Notes: generated from the sequence alone by a model not told the origin. 64,000 nucleotides of DNA from Oncomelania hupensis (GCA_036898135.1 CM072512.1:41032618-41096617), one strand, 5' to 3'; positions 10,781 to 22,608 are shown, counted from the first letter of the stretch. Program-made: numbers and translations.

Positions 10781-11780
10781 GGCCTAATAGGATGTATTAA
10801 TAAGCGACCAATGAGAGAGCGCGCAAGGGAGTTGGAATGTATCCGTAGCGACTAGCTGCGTTCCGTCAAAATTCGGACCAGCTTTTGTGACTGCGTTTTG
10901 GAACAAATTTGCAATGAATTTGAAACTGAATTCGTTTGAAGGGATACGAATGTGTTGTATGAGTGTCTGTGATTCGTCGCCACCCTCCATTTGGGCTTGA
11001 AGTGGACACAAAAAAAAAAAAGGAAAAGCGTGTTTTGGGAGTCAGTCGCTGAAACAGAAGCCGGTGAGTGTTAGACCTTGTATACTACGTACGTATGTAG
11101 GAGGCCCACGAGTTTGCAAAGACGAAAGAAAAGACTTCAGAGCCTGTGATTAAACTATAGAAACAGTAAGTGACAAACAACGAACCACAATAATTTATTT
11201 TCTTGTATACTTTCATTTTTACTAAAGAGAGTTCAGGAGTATACCATTAAAGTTGGAGACACTTTTCAAGACATCCTCGCTGCTGCCGTTAGTTCACCGC
11301 AGATGAAATTTTCTCTCCATAAGACCCTGGTTGAAAAAAGTACTAGCAACGGATTGTTTAGTGGAAGACACTTTAGCGTTCCGCAATAAAATACAAACAT
11401 AACGGGCCGGCGGGGAAACTAACATCCCCCATTAAAATCGTAAAAGGACTGAGTACAAGGTCAAGAGCTTTCTGCAATACAATCGCAGCGCAATAGCTCA
11501 GCTGAACATTTCCGGAAATAAGAACAGGTGAACGTTCTTGAATTTATGAACAGACAATTGGCCACACTCGAGGCGCGCACCTGATGACATGGCATTCCAA
11601 CTTGACGATTGCGGTTTCAGCTGAACTGTGTGTGCGTGTGTGCGTGTTTGCGTGAGTGAGTGTGTGAGTGGGTGTGTTTGGATGTGTGTGTTTGTGTGTG
11701 TGTACTTACATAAGCTATGGAATAGTAAAAAAATAGTTGAGATGAAGCTCAATATTGTAAACATGTAAAACTAACGACTT
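10781..11780. other. No gene recognised; (TG)n at 11628-11702
   Basis: A minus frame at 10784-11011 (75 codons) has balanced composition but matches nothing I know. A degenerate TG-rich tract ends the region. Confidence 0.4.
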
Positions 11781-11785
11781 CCAGA

Positions 11786-12010
11786 AGTTCAATTCAATTC
11801 AATTGAAGAATATTTTATTATCTCCCAAAAATTTAGACATGCTTTTCTGACAGTATTACAACAACTTGCAATAAACGTGTACGGCAAAAACGATTACAAA
11901 CATTAACTCATTAAAAGGTAGAAAAGGGTATAGACTATAACGCAGCAACAATAAAGTAATAAAATGCACAAAGTCCTCAAGTTAAAACACAGTTGGAGGG
12001 AAAACAAAAT
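11786..12010 (-). mobile_element. Probable retroposon 3' end with (TTGAA)n tail
   Basis: On the minus strand the segment ends GATAATAAAATATTCTTC followed by AATTGAATTGAATTGAA, that is, a body, an AATAAA-like word and a pentanucleotide tail, the structure shared by the other non-LTR elements here. The 5' limit and the family are unknown. Confidence 0.45.
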
Positions 12011-12856
12011 GAAGACAATCCAACACACACTTAGCATACCATAACACACTTCTATTCATAATGAGATATGTGTCTTACGAGTTAATGTAAACGTTGTATA
12101 CGTTGTAGGCCAAATGGTCAGATTTCTTTCGTGGTTTTCTGTAAAATTCTGGATTGAACACTATCAACCATTCATAAAGAGGAAGAGAAATCACAAACGT
12201 GGTTGATGCTGCAAAGATGATAGTCGAGTATCGCGTGAAGGATTGTGTTACGTTTGCGACGCGCACGATAGATCCGATCGTTTTGTTTTGCAAAGCATGC
12301 AATAATAGAGTGTATATACCTTTGATTTAATGTTGCGTTGTGGTTAGAAGAAGCTTGGTATAATGTTGATAATTTTTGTGGGTCGATATTATTGGAGAAT
12401 TCTCTAGAGTTGCTTGTTTACTATCGATCGAATCTTCGCGATAAATGTAGATAGCTGAGAAAATTCTTGCACTGTAAAGAAAGTTGTATGAAGTAAGACA
12501 GTGATGACGAAGTTTATTCCGATTGGTTGTAAAGTGTCACGCTGGAACATTCTGACGTTATCTGGAGTCTAGAAAAAAACTATATAATTGATGCACTGTG
12601 TAGAGTTGAAAGTTGAGAAAAAGTGAAAAGCGATTGAGCGATTGTATACAGATGTTGATGTACGCTGAATAAAGATGGAAAACTTCATACGACGACTCCT
12701 GCCTTGTTGCTGAGTGAACAGGTTGCGCGAATAAACGAATCTGAGCTACACTTATCAGGATTCAAGCATTGGGGCTGAATCAACTACTGATAAAACCAAC
12801 AAAAAGTGTAACAGATTGACGATTACAATGATGGTGTTGGGGATGAAGATTGACAG
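12011..12856. other. No gene recognised
   Basis: AT-rich. Short frames without motifs. Words near 12665-12750 (gaataaagatgg, gactcctgccttg) superficially look like an LTR U5 end but no partner or terminal dinucleotides support it. Confidence 0.4.
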
Positions 12857-12926
12857 TGATGATGGTGATGATGATGATGATGATGATGATGACGATGATG
12901 ATGATGATGATAATGATGACGATGAC

Positions 12927-12957
<31 letters not shown>

Positions 12958-12990
12958 ATGACGACAATGACGATGATGATGATTATGATA
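12857..12990. repeat. (GAT)n microsatellite, interrupted
   Basis: Trinucleotide array with GAC interruptions. Frames encode Asp, Met or Ser/Ile runs. Confidence 0.93.
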
Positions 12991-14090
12991 GTGTGGACAA
13001 TGATGCCGATTGTAATAAAGCTACTAATCATGTTCTGCACCAAAGAAGGCGCGTCCGCTGACAATGCTGCTGCCTAGTTACAATAACACCGACACTAAGG
13101 TCACTCACTATGCATTAAGATTTCAGGAAAACAAATACAACACTACAAAACGCCCTTCTTCAAATTAAACACATACCATGACGACGATGACGATAGCAAT
13201 TACGAAGCTGCTGATGCTGCCAATGAAAATGATGCGGCTGCAGATGGTAACAGCATCTACACTCAGAGCAAGCCCAAGATCATGCACATCCTTCACGACA
13301 TACATCACGATTTTACACATCTCTTCTGCTCATGCATTCAAATAGGTGGCCGACCTGTTTTTAACAGTGTTTCTGCAAGGCTGGCAGAATTTTTTTTAGC
13401 TGATAGCTGAGCCTTCATATATAATCATAAAATACCACAGATTCTATGATCATAAATACTGCACATTCCTTAAATTTAGTTGCAATTACAGTTTATTGGA
13501 CACAAAATGGAACGCAAAAGAAATACGCGCAAACGTCTTTAGAAAATCGTCAAAATTGATTACAAGAGAGGTTTTACTTGCATACCTGAGCCATTAACGC
13601 TATTAAAATTAATAGTTTTACTACAGATTCCATGAGTACATTTGCCATAACAGTTTATGAACAGAAGGACGAGTTGTACAGACAAAACTACAAATAAACG
13701 TCTTTGCAAATTCGTCAAACTGAGAGATGGCGTCATTGGCATTCCAGACGAAACTATTTCCATTTGGTAGAAACATCCTATAAGTATCGTAAACCTATAA
13801 AGATGACAACGTTGATGATAATCTACTTGAAGATGGCAGGTACAGTTGTTTTTTTAAAAATCAGATTCTAAACTCCTTTGAACCATAATTATATTTTTTA
13901 AAAACTTATAACAATACCGCAAATGCCCAAACCAGCATTTGAGACCATGATCATCACGAGAAAACCTCCTTTTTGTACTACTAGAATATAGAAATGCCAC
14001 ATGTATATGCAAAACATGTTCATCAACATGACTGACAAAGGTAATCTAAGTATATTTATAGAAAGTAGCGTTCATCTCCAGTTATACAGG
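12991..14090. other. No gene recognised
   Basis: Only short frames. Two loosely similar passages (around 13490-13550 and 13650-13720, both containing acgtctttg/a and tcgtcaaa) hint at an old local duplication. Confidence 0.35.
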
Positions 14091-14094
14091 AGGA

Positions 14095-14200
14095 GCACAG
14101 TTAGCTCAGTAGTGTACGCCGTGTACTTCAATGTAAGGCCATAACATTGCAGCCTGTTCAGGCAGTGCTTTAAAGCCCGTTGACGGATGTAGAAAAAAAG
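14095..14200 (+). other. Decayed tRNA-like sequence
   Basis: GTTAGCTCAGTAGTGTACG fits a pol III A box closely. No convincing B box follows at the right distance, so I regard it as a decayed tRNA pseudogene or SINE head. Confidence 0.25.
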
Positions 14201-14258
14201 AAGGAAAAACTATGAAGGCATAGCCCATATGATTCACATGCTCCTTATAGAACTCTCA

Positions 14259-14676
14259 ATCCAATCCTATCCTATCCTATCCTGTCCCGTAACCCGGAGG
14301 TCGTAGGGGCACCACAGATGATCGTTTAACCAGCACACTCCATCCCTCTCTGTCCAGCAGCCCTGATGGCTTCGCTTAGTGTCAAACCACTCCATTCTCG
14401 AATGTTGTCCTCCCACCTCTTTTTCGGTCTCCCTCTTCTTCTACCTCCTTGCACTGTGCCTTGCAGAATGGTCTTTGCAAGGCCTGATGATCTGGTGAGG
14501 TGGCCATACCATCGGAGTTTCCGTTTCTTCACCACTGTGAGCAGGTCATCGTGTTGTCCAATGGCTTGTGTGATGGTCTGTCGGACTTCGTCGTTGGTGA
14601 TATGTTGGGTATAGGAAATGCCCAGAAGTCTTCTGTACACCTCATCTCCATGCTTTGTATTCTTCGTTGTAGATCT
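14259..14676 (-). mobile_element. RTE-type LINE 3' fragment (copy 4)
   Basis: It starts with an (AGGAT)n tail and encodes on the minus strand a 104-codon open frame running MYRRLLGISYTQH..., QAIGQHDDLLTVVKKRKL, RWYGHLTR and GRPKKRWEDNIREW. This is the longest uninterrupted RTE C-terminal frame among the short copies, yet it ends early (…EAIRAAGQRGMECAG) after a small deletion relative to the other copies, and lacks the RT. Confidence 0.87.
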
Positions 14677-14699
14677 TCAAAATCAACGCACAAAACGGA

Positions 14700-15135
14700 G
14701 CATATATGAAAGACCAATCTGTCTAAATACAAGTTTGGACTTTATATCTCTCATAGTTTAGGGCAAAGGGCACTTCAGAATATCTATACTAACCAGTTTT
14801 GAGAGCTCCAGTGACCTTGACGTGATGTTGGCCAAATTTGCAAAATATATGTGTCTCATTGATATCTATTATGCATCCAATAACCATAAGTTCAATATTA
14901 ACAACTTAGAGAAAAAAGTGAAATTTGGTGAATATTTTTTTTAAAACTGACATTTGTTGATTCCGTGACCCTGACTTTGAAGTGAGGACATTCACTCACT
15001 GATTATTAATGAGGTCTCATGGATATACACCATCTTACAACGTTTGGTTGGGATAGTTGAAATAGATTCTGAGATATTAATCCACATGCCAGTTTTGCAC
15101 AGACAGACGCCAGGAGGCGGACGCCGGAATGCGTA
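14700..15135. repeat. Probable dispersed non-coding repeat
   Basis: Contains TGACCTTGACGTGATG, CGTGACCCTGACTTTGA, GTTTGGTTGGGATAGTTGAA and ends near CAGACAGACGCC. From memory this style of sequence is a widely dispersed repeat in molluscs. No coding frame is seen. Confidence 0.35.
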
Positions 15136-15361
15136 CAGACAGATGGGCGGATTTTTAAAAAAAATTGAGAGGGGTGGGTGGGTGATGCGGGACTATTTAG
15201 GACTCATCTCGCACAGATTTGCAAAAATCTGGATTTTTTTCTTTGGATGGGGAAGAGGGTGGTTGGGGAAGAGGAAAGGGTGGGGTGGGGGTGGGATGAA
15301 TACACAGACTCCCATTTCTATGCGTGCGAGTCCAAAAATACCCTGAGAAACTGCGACCCCA

Positions 15362-15676
15362 TTCCTTCGGGTGAGAGTATACACCAAGGTCTAGTCTGTG
15401 GCTGCATGCATTCCACTGCACGGATTGTAAAGATCCAGACGCTCATGTCCAAGACGGTAAAGTGCCGGCTACACAAATACCTCCCACACGCACTGTGTTC
15501 CCTTCTCCCCATCCCCGGTGACCCAGGATTGTGCTCAGTTGTCTGGGCGTCAGACTATGCGCCCAAAGTCTGCAAGTGGGCGCCTCGAGTGGCTTGAGTT
15601 AAATCCTGTGTACGGCCAGCGCCTTGAGCAGCCCTTAAGCTAGACAGGCGCTATATTAAGAGCGATGAAATGAATA
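15362..15676 (+). mobile_element. L2-tailed SINE-like repeat (family S, copy 1)
   Basis: It aligns by eye with the elements at 50725-51030, 60588-60902 and 62580-62896. Shared words are gagagtata, gtctagtctg, aagatc..gac.ctca, gtgctcagt, gcgcccaaag and gagttaaatcc. It ends with CGCCTTGAGCAG...GGCGCTATATTAAG, a terminus resembling L2/CR1 3' ends. It has no coding capacity. It is about 315 bp; a GTGCTCAGT..TCTG word resembles an A box but lies mid-element. Confidence 0.75.
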
Positions 15677-15689
15677 CACATAGATAACA

Positions 15690-16830
15690 CCTTGTTCTGT
15701 TTTGTTTTGTTTGCGTTTGTCTGGGTTTTGTTTTTGGGTCCATTGTTGTGCTCCTATCACAGAGGAAAACAAAAATTCTTCACAACACTGCCTTCACCCC
15801 GACTATTTTCGCTTCTCACTCACCCATCGCCAATCCTTCAATAGCTTTTGCAAAACAACTGCTTTGCTACGATACAGCTTCAGTTCACCAGTTCCCCACA
15901 CCTAAAACAATAAAAGCACAACAGCAATGCCGTATCGATATAGGGAAACTGCCAAAAGTTGATGGAAATGTCGAGTTATCAGTCTCTAACATGACAATCT
16001 GGGAAAGGAGAAATATTTTTTTTAAATCTAACAGGAGGAGGGGCTCTTGGGGAAAAACCCTAGTCTGACATTAAGCTCAAGCTCATGTACACCTCCCAAG
16101 TATGTAGTTCCAGGGTCAAACTCGGGAGATCCGTTGCCTGATGTTCCATGCTGAGAGTCTCGAGAATCACGGAGGATTATTGAGTATCACAAGTCTAGTG
16201 TGAACTCGGAGACCTTTTGGTTGATGTTCTAAGCAGTGCAATTCAGAGAGTCTTAGGAGTACCAGGTACCAAAATCCAACCATTAGATTACCATAAATAT
16301 TTTTGAAAGAAACACGCACACACACACAAACACATATACACACACATATCGGACTCTCACGAATAATATAATACGAACCTAGAAACCTCTTGTCTGATGT
16401 TTCATACAATGTTATACTGAGGTTCTTGGCACACAGAAGGCGAAACACAGTTGTCAAGGTTTGAATTTGTACAGTAGAGTTCTGGATATTCAGGTGCGGT
16501 CTGACCGCGTAGTTCGATGCTAGCCAATGGCAGACAATCCCGAATGAATCCTCAAAAGTGACAAGTCTATTTTTCACTGTAACGGCCTATCAGTTTTTCT
16601 AACTGCGTACGGATTTTTTATTATGGTTCCACTGTATTTCTTCTGTGTCGCAACAGCGTCACGTTATAGAAACTTGTAGGGGAAAAATCGTAATTGGGAA
16701 AAACCGAGTTGTCAGTACTTCTTCCACACAAATAAACAACAACTTGTCTTTAAAATAAAGTAGCACTCTTTCTGCGGCCGAGATACGTTTTGCCGAAAAA
16801 TTGTAGGAACAAATGCATTTTCTAATAGTG
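15690..16830. other. No gene recognised
   Basis: Frames at 15748-16068 plus and 16167-16577 minus have no identifiable motif. A short CA-rich tract lies near 16315-16345. Confidence 0.4.
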
Positions 16831-16836
16831 ACTTAC

Positions 16837-16986
16837 CTTACACCACATGTTTGAGTGATGAATGTGTTTGTTGTGTATGTAGGAGTGTCTGTAACATGTG
16901 AACGTGTATGTTGGTTACAGATCGCCATGCTTTGAGTCTGATTTAGAAAAAAGCGCTTCTTCTTCTTATTATTATTATTATTATTG
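16837..16986 (+). mobile_element. SINE 3' fragment with (CTT/ATT)n tail
   Basis: Plus-strand match to the 3' end of the tRNA-derived SINE: acaccacatgtt..agtgatgaat, gtaggagtgtctgt, gtgaacgtgtatgttggtta and ctttgagtctgatttag, ending in (TTC)n(ATT)n. It is strongly 5'-truncated. Confidence 0.78.
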
Positions 16987-17039
16987 AAAGTTCACCGAAA
17001 CATTCCAAATACAAATATAGGCCAAAGCGGGTATTACTG

Positions 17040-17082
17040 TTCTAATGGGGTAATACATATTTGTTGACTTGACTTGACTTGG
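17040..17082 (+). other. Retroposon-type terminus with (TTGAC)n tail
   Basis: GTAATACATATTTG followed by TTGACTTGACTTGACTTG resembles the body-plus-pentanucleotide-tail ends of non-LTR elements. The rest of the element cannot be delimited. Confidence 0.4.
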
Positions 17083-18160
17083 CAAGCCTGAATTGAAAGG
17101 CACTGCACTGTGATCGCCTTGCATTTGCACCAATCACGATCCAAACATAACTGATTACTATAATTCTAAATCTCTGAGACAGTTATAGGGTCAGAGTAAA
17201 CAAGAGCGATGACGCAATATTGTGGCTGCTGGGCTTTCAGGGAACTGTGGCACGAATTTTACATTCGTACCAACAATATTAGCGCTTTAATATCAAAATC
17301 CAGCACGCAATCTGGCTAAAGTGTCCCGAATTCCACCTAAACGTTTACCAACAATTTTAATACTCCAAACCCAAACAAACTACGCAATTTGCTTCAGGGA
17401 GCTCGCGGAGTCAGACTTAGAAACTCTGGATGATTCAAGAAAAACATCTAATACTCGGCGAGCCAGCGTGAAGCAATGTAGGGTCAGGCTGTGCCAACAT
17501 TACACATCCTCCCAGACTGCTAAGTATGGTCTCACACCATCTCCTCATCAGTGCAGTATATCAAGATAACACTCAAAATAATCACGCGCTAGCCTTCACC
17601 TCAAAAAATCCAATTTTCGTAATATTGTAATGAGGATTTGGATTACGCATAAGATTTTATAACCCCCGCACCTTCTGTGAAAACATCATTTTGAGTGCAG
17701 GGGTTAGTGTTTTGTTTAGGACTGGGATTAGTCTGGTTAGTCCGGGCTGACGAAGCATTCAGGTGCTTTTTGTTTCGGAACAACCACACCAGTAAATAAT
17801 GTGGCTAAGAGTTTTAAGTAGATTCCAATTTTTGCTTAGGTCATTGTTGATCGTGGGAGGGTGAGGGGGGTGGTGGTGATCAGTGGAAGGAAGTCATTCA
17901 GAATTGATCGAGGTAGGCTTAATATGTAAAGACTAAACAATAATTTAAAATTAGCATGTTTGTGTTTGAACCATTGATCTGAATTTTAATTTGGAACGAA
18001 TCTAATAATACTTTGTAGTTGAATAAACATTTCTCAACATGCATTTTTGTTGGCAGGCCGAACTGACGAATTTGAAAAATTAATATAAACAATAATATAT
18101 GCACAAAATACACCAAGAGCTCGTCAACAAACTACTGAACCTGAATTATACAAGCTTTGT
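17083..18160. other. No gene recognised
   Basis: Only short frames, for example 17321-17569 plus and 17919-18116 minus, without known motifs. Confidence 0.4.
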
Positions 18161-18230
18161 TGTTGTTGTTGTTGTATCAAATTTTATTCATCAGATTAAC
18201 ATAAGTTGTACTGATGTTTGTATTATTATA
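18161..18230 (-). other. Retroposon-type terminus with (CAA)n tail
   Basis: On the minus strand GATGAATAAAATTTGATA is followed by (CAA)6, again an AATAAA-containing end with a short tandem tail. Confidence 0.4.
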
Positions 18231-18318
18231 CAAGCACATTGAACCCGAAAATGGAACATTTAAAGACGTAAATGTCATCTAATAATGAAATGTTGATCAA
18301 TATAACGCTACTTTGATT

Positions 18319-18627
18319 CTAATATATAAACAGCTTCCCCACAAACTGCTGCAAAAAGACAAAAAATTGCTCCATCAACCGACAAAGCAGACAGGTTGTC
18401 GTTGGATATGGCACCGGAAGTGACGCAAAAAGGCCCGCTTTCAGTGCCCGGATGGACACCATAACAGCGAGGAAAAGTCCTCTTAAAGGCAGACTGCCAA
18501 ATCTGTAAAATTCACCAGCCTCCCCTGACCTCTGCCAGACGAGACTGATGGATCTGATGGTTGGAGATGATGGTGATGGTGGATAGTGTGTCACGCTACT
18601 GTTGCTTCCACTTCCTATGATATTCAA
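18319..18627 (-). other. Unassigned open frame (102 codons)
   Basis: The frame runs from a Ser/Pro-rich start to a hydrophobic end (GLFLAVMVSIRALKAG). I recognise no domain, and I see no splice-bounded structure, so it is listed only because it is free of simple repeats. Confidence 0.15.
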
Positions 18628-18677
18628 GGTGGTGGTGGTGACGTTTATCCTGCTGCAAATAATGTTATTGTTATTGT

Positions 18678-18678
<1 letters not shown>

Positions 18679-18764
<86 letters not shown>

Positions 18765-18821
18765 TAGTTGCTTTTTCTGATCTCGTTGTTGCGGGTGTTG
18801 ATGATGATGATAACCACTACT

Positions 18822-18908
<87 letters not shown>
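18679..18908. repeat. (TAG)n and (ATC)n microsatellites
   Basis: A TAG array (18679-18764) and an ATC array (18823-18908) are separated by 58 bases that include TTGATGATGATGAT. The associated frames are Tyr, Ser, His, Asp or Met runs. Confidence 0.95.
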
Positions 18909-18909
<1 letters not shown>

Positions 18910-19445
18910 CGAGAGTAATGACGATGTGGATGACGACATATATGATAACTGATAATGATGTGGTTTATTGCTGCTGCTTTAAAAAAAACATTATTGTTGT
19001 TGCTGGTATCGCTCATGGGTGTTGCTGTTATTGTAGTTGCTTGCCGCTGCTGCTGATGATGACGATGATGAAATACAGGCCTCGTAAAAGATGACAGGAG
19101 ATGGTGTAAAAAATGTGGAAAACGCCACCACGTGAAGATCTTGTGCTGAATTGGTTATCCTAAAAACCGAGACTCTGGTAGTCTTGGTATACCGACTTAA
19201 TCCAATGGGAACATCTGCACTGAAACGATTTGCAAACATTAGGTATTTCTGATCACCACAATGGCCATCAATAATGGGCTGACAATCCACGCTTTCAAAT
19301 CATGGTCATAACGCGTTTGGGATATCAACCACGACAAAACGGTGGAGAAAAGGTGGACGTGTTTGTAGAGGGATTGCTAGGTGGTGACAGGAAGGGTGGG
19401 TGAGGGGAGGAGCGAGGTTTAACGTGGAGTGTAATTACATTACAT

Positions 19446-20011
19446 TACATGATTATTGCTTTAGGTCCAGCGGACTCTTCCGAGCCAAATCAGGACCGGA
19501 CAACCCCTGATTTGCATAAAAGATCTGCTGAAACAACCCTAGTGGTAAAACTGAAAGCTCTCCACCAGCCAGTCACTTTACAATAAAGACATCCCACGCA
19601 GGGGACGCTGAGGCTGTACTCTAATTTATCGAACCCCCGTTTACAAAAACAAAATAGAATACAAACATCATTATAAATTATGAACAGAACACATACATAT
19701 AAAATGCTTACATTGCAAAATAATAACTTTATAGGAAGCCCTAGTGACCACCTGGCAGAAAGCGTCCAATATTCCCAAGCTGATCCAACAGACCTCATGC
19801 ACAAATAAGGAGTCTTGTCCCGGAAGAGTTTTCAAGAAAAAAATGTAGGTGACTGGTCTAGCAAAGAAGGAGATAGTATAGCAGATTGATAAAACAGAGC
19901 AGGAATGAGAAAGAACAAATCAGAAAGACAACGACAGTGGGAATTTAAAGCACTAAATTCCCAGAAAGTGGGGATACTATTTATACTGAAACCCCCGGCA
20001 CCCCAACGGGT
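19446..20011 (-). mobile_element. R570 retroposon, full-length short form (copy a)
   Basis: On the minus strand it starts ACCCGTTGGGGTGCCGGG, carries TATAAATAG about 27 nt in, and ends CTGGACCTAAAGCAATAAT followed by a (CATGT/AATGT)n-type tail. A 12-bp target duplication gtggagtgtaat flanks it (19434-19445 and 20012-20023). Five or more other copies in this window share the sequence. No open frame is conserved across copies, so it is read as a non-coding SINE-like retroposon of about 566 bp moved by a LINE. Confidence 0.9.
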
Positions 20012-20108
20012 GTGGAGTGTAATGGGGAGGCATCGAGGTGTGAAGAAGGAGAGAATGTAAGACATCCATTTGGGAGAGAGACGGTGCGAGGGGAATCAGG
20101 GTGGGATT

Positions 20109-20110
<2 letters not shown>

Positions 20111-20189
<79 letters not shown>

Positions 20190-20318
20190 TTTAAAAAGAC
20201 AAGCCAGGCAAGGAGTCAGTGGGGGAAATCCTACAATAATCAAACTGAATGGTAAACCTGATCTTGGAAGGCTTTCAAAACCCGTTCTATTACTTGAGGC
20301 CATAGGGAAAACCGTCCT

Positions 20319-20392
<74 letters not shown>

Positions 20393-20443
20393 ATATTTTT
20401 GTGTCTGTATAAGTGCGAGTATGTGTGTTTTGTGTGTGAGAGT

Positions 20444-20496
<53 letters not shown>
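20111..20496. repeat. (GA)n ... (TC)n ... (GA)n arrays
   Basis: GA 20111-20187, TC 20323-20389 and GA 20449-20496. The first two are complementary over about 65 nt with a 135-nt spacer, so a transcript or single strand could form a long stem. Confidence 0.95.
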
Positions 20497-20499
<3 letters not shown>

Positions 20500-20500
<1 letters not shown>

Positions 20501-21059
20501 ACACTGGAAGTGAAGGATTAGACAAAAACCAAAATAGAAGATTTCTTATCTTAAAACTGGGAAAGAAGAAGGGCATAAAGTTAGTGTTTCACCAAAATGG
20601 AATTACCATCGACACAAGGCACACAAAACCATTTCACGCTCAATGGCTCATTTCACTTTGAGGTAGTGCGTGTGTTTGTGTGTACGTAGGTGCGCACGCG
20701 CGCGAGTGTGTTTGCTCTGACCTTGAACTTCAACCAATCCAAAAGCGCATGCTGACATGGCAAAAGCGGGATAAACTGAAATATCTTCCTGACAACGAAA
20801 GCAGAAAGCGCAAATCGAGACAAAGATAAGTTAACGATTTCTCACAGAACGACAGTTTCGGAGCATCAGCGTAGTGTTAGATGGTACGTCCGATGGGGAC
20901 ACGCTGAAAGTGGTTCCTCGCTAGCAAAGCGGTAGATTGCCTAACTATGTATCATAGTTAGAAAGGAGTGTGGTCAACACTGTGTCTTTGGCGAAACGAA
21001 TCCACCTCAAACGGTTTATTCCCAAATCGCGTAAGAACGAGCCTACAATATTCTTGTTA
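20500..21059. other. No gene recognised
   Basis: Contains a TGTG/CGCG-rich patch near 20665-20710 and otherwise unassigned sequence. Confidence 0.4.
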
Positions 21060-21070
21060 GAACGAAAAAA

Positions 21071-21138
21071 AATTGGTCCTGATTTGGCTCGGAAGAGTCC
21101 GCTGGACCTAAAGCAATAACCTTGTATTGTATTGTATT
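21071..21138 (-). mobile_element. R570 retroposon, severely 5'-truncated (copy b)
   Basis: Only the last ~60 nt of R570 (GGTCCTGATTTGGCTCGGAA to GGACCTAAAGCAATAA) and a (TATTG)n tail are present. An 11-bp target duplication gaacgaaaaaa flanks it (21060-21070 and 21139-21149). 5' truncation plus TSD is the signature of target-primed reverse transcription. Confidence 0.88.
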
Positions 21139-21324
21139 GAACGAAAAAATGCAGTTTTATAACGGGGAATGCGTTGACAAAGGCTAATTTTATGATATGC
21201 AGAACTTTCACCTATCATAGGCCTACATCGTTTCGATCTAAGGGATGATTACCTGTTCGTTTTTACGCGATTTGAGAATAAACCATTATTTTGAGCGGCG
21301 AGTTCATTTCGTCAAAGCCTCAGT

Positions 21325-22597
21325 TTTTGATTGATTGATTGATTGTTGCTTTAGGTCCAGCGGACTCTTCCGAGCCAAATCAGGACCGGACAACCCCCAA
21401 TCCGCATAAAAGATCTGCCGAAACAACCCTAATGGGAAAATTGAACGCCCTCCACCGGCCAGTCACTTTACAATAAAGACATCCCACGCAGGGGACGGCT
21501 GAGGCTTTACCTCAACTACTCGAACCCCCGGTTACAAAAACAAAATAGAATACAAACATCATTATAAATCATCAACAAAACACATACATATAAAATGCCT
21601 ATATTGCTAAATAATACAATCATAGGAAGCCCTAGTGACCACCCGGCAGAAAGCGTCCAACACTCCCAAGCTGATCCAACAGACCTCATACACAAACAAG
21701 GAGTCTTGTCCAGGAAGATTGATTGATTGATTGATTGATTGTTGCTTTAGGTCCAGCGGACTCTTCCGAGCCAAATCAGGACCGGACAACCCCCAATCCG
21801 CATAAAAGATCTGCCGAAACAACCCTAGTGGGAAAATTGAACGCCCTCCACCGGCCAGTCACTTTACAATAAAGACATCCCACGCAGGGGACGGCTGAGG
21901 CTTTACCCCAACTACTCGAACCCCCGGTTACAAAAACAAAATAGAATACAAACATCATTATAAATCATCATCAAAACACATACATATAAAATGCCTATAG
22001 TGCTAAATAATACAATCATAGGAAGCCCTAGTGACCACCCGGCAGAAAGCGTCCAACACTCCCAAGCTGATCCAACAGACCTCATACACAAACAAGGAGT
22101 CTTGTCCAGGAAGAGTTTTCAAGAAAAAAGGTAGGTCATTGATCTAGCGAAGAAGAAGATAGTATAGCAGAGTGATAGGACAGATCAGGAATGGGAAAGA
22201 GCAAATGAGGAAGACAGCGACAGTGGGAATTTAAAGCACTAAATTTCCAGAAAGTTGTCCAGGAAGAGTTTTCAAGAAAAAAGGTAGGTCATTGATCCAG
22301 CGAAGAAGAAGATAGTATAGCAGAGTGATAGGACAGATCAGGAAAGGGAAAGAGCAAATGAGGAAGACAGCGACAGTGGGAATTTAAAGCACTAAATTTC
22401 CAGAAAGTGGGGATACTATTTCTACTGAAACTCCCGGTACTCCAACGGGGGGGGGGGGGGGGGATGGGGGGTACTGTTGCCGCAGTGAATCAGTCATGCC
22501 TACAAAGGCAAGACAGGTTTTCAACTGGGGCTTTCACTTTTCCCTTTATAGGTTAGAACAATCTACAGTGGCAAGATTGCTCATGACCCCAAGGGGT
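21325..22597 (-). mobile_element. R570 long form (copy c), split by a nested R570
   Basis: The element consists of 21325-21718 plus 22255-22597. It ends in a (TTGA)n-type tail, and its 5' end extends about 145 nt beyond the short form, starting ACCCCTTGGGGTCATGAGC on the minus strand. An 11-bp target duplication aaagcctcagt (21314-21324 and 22598-22608) defines both ends. A 17-nt G run (22447-22463) sits where the short form begins. The interruption is copy d. Confidence 0.88.
21719..22254 (-). mobile_element. R570 nested inside copy c (copy d)
   Basis: A second R570 copy starts with a (TGAT)n tail and is 5'-truncated by roughly 50 nt, beginning CTTTCTGGAAATTTAG on the minus strand. A 13-bp target duplication ttgtccaggaaga is present at 21706-21718 and 22255-22267. 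The host copy resumes exactly after it, which explains the apparent 153-bp direct repeat at 22104-22256 and 22257-22409. Confidence 0.9.
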
Positions 22598-22608
22598 AAA
22601 GCCTCAGT

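Noticed and set aside
12665..12770. LTR U5-like sequence with a possible primer site
   Set aside because: AATAAA words and gactcctgccttg look suggestive, but I find neither paired LTR, terminal TG/CA with target duplication, nor a recognisable tRNA complement.
14095..14200. Functional tRNA gene
   Set aside because: Only an A-box-like word is present. No B box, and no cloverleaf can be drawn.
19490..19804. Frames recurring in R570 copies (SVGSAWEYWTLSARWSLGLP type)
   Set aside because: The reading is short, uses different starts and stops in each copy and is broken by frameshifts. I take R570 as non-coding.
22104..22409. 153-bp tandem duplication
   Set aside because: Explained by nesting of one R570 in another with a 13-bp target duplication.
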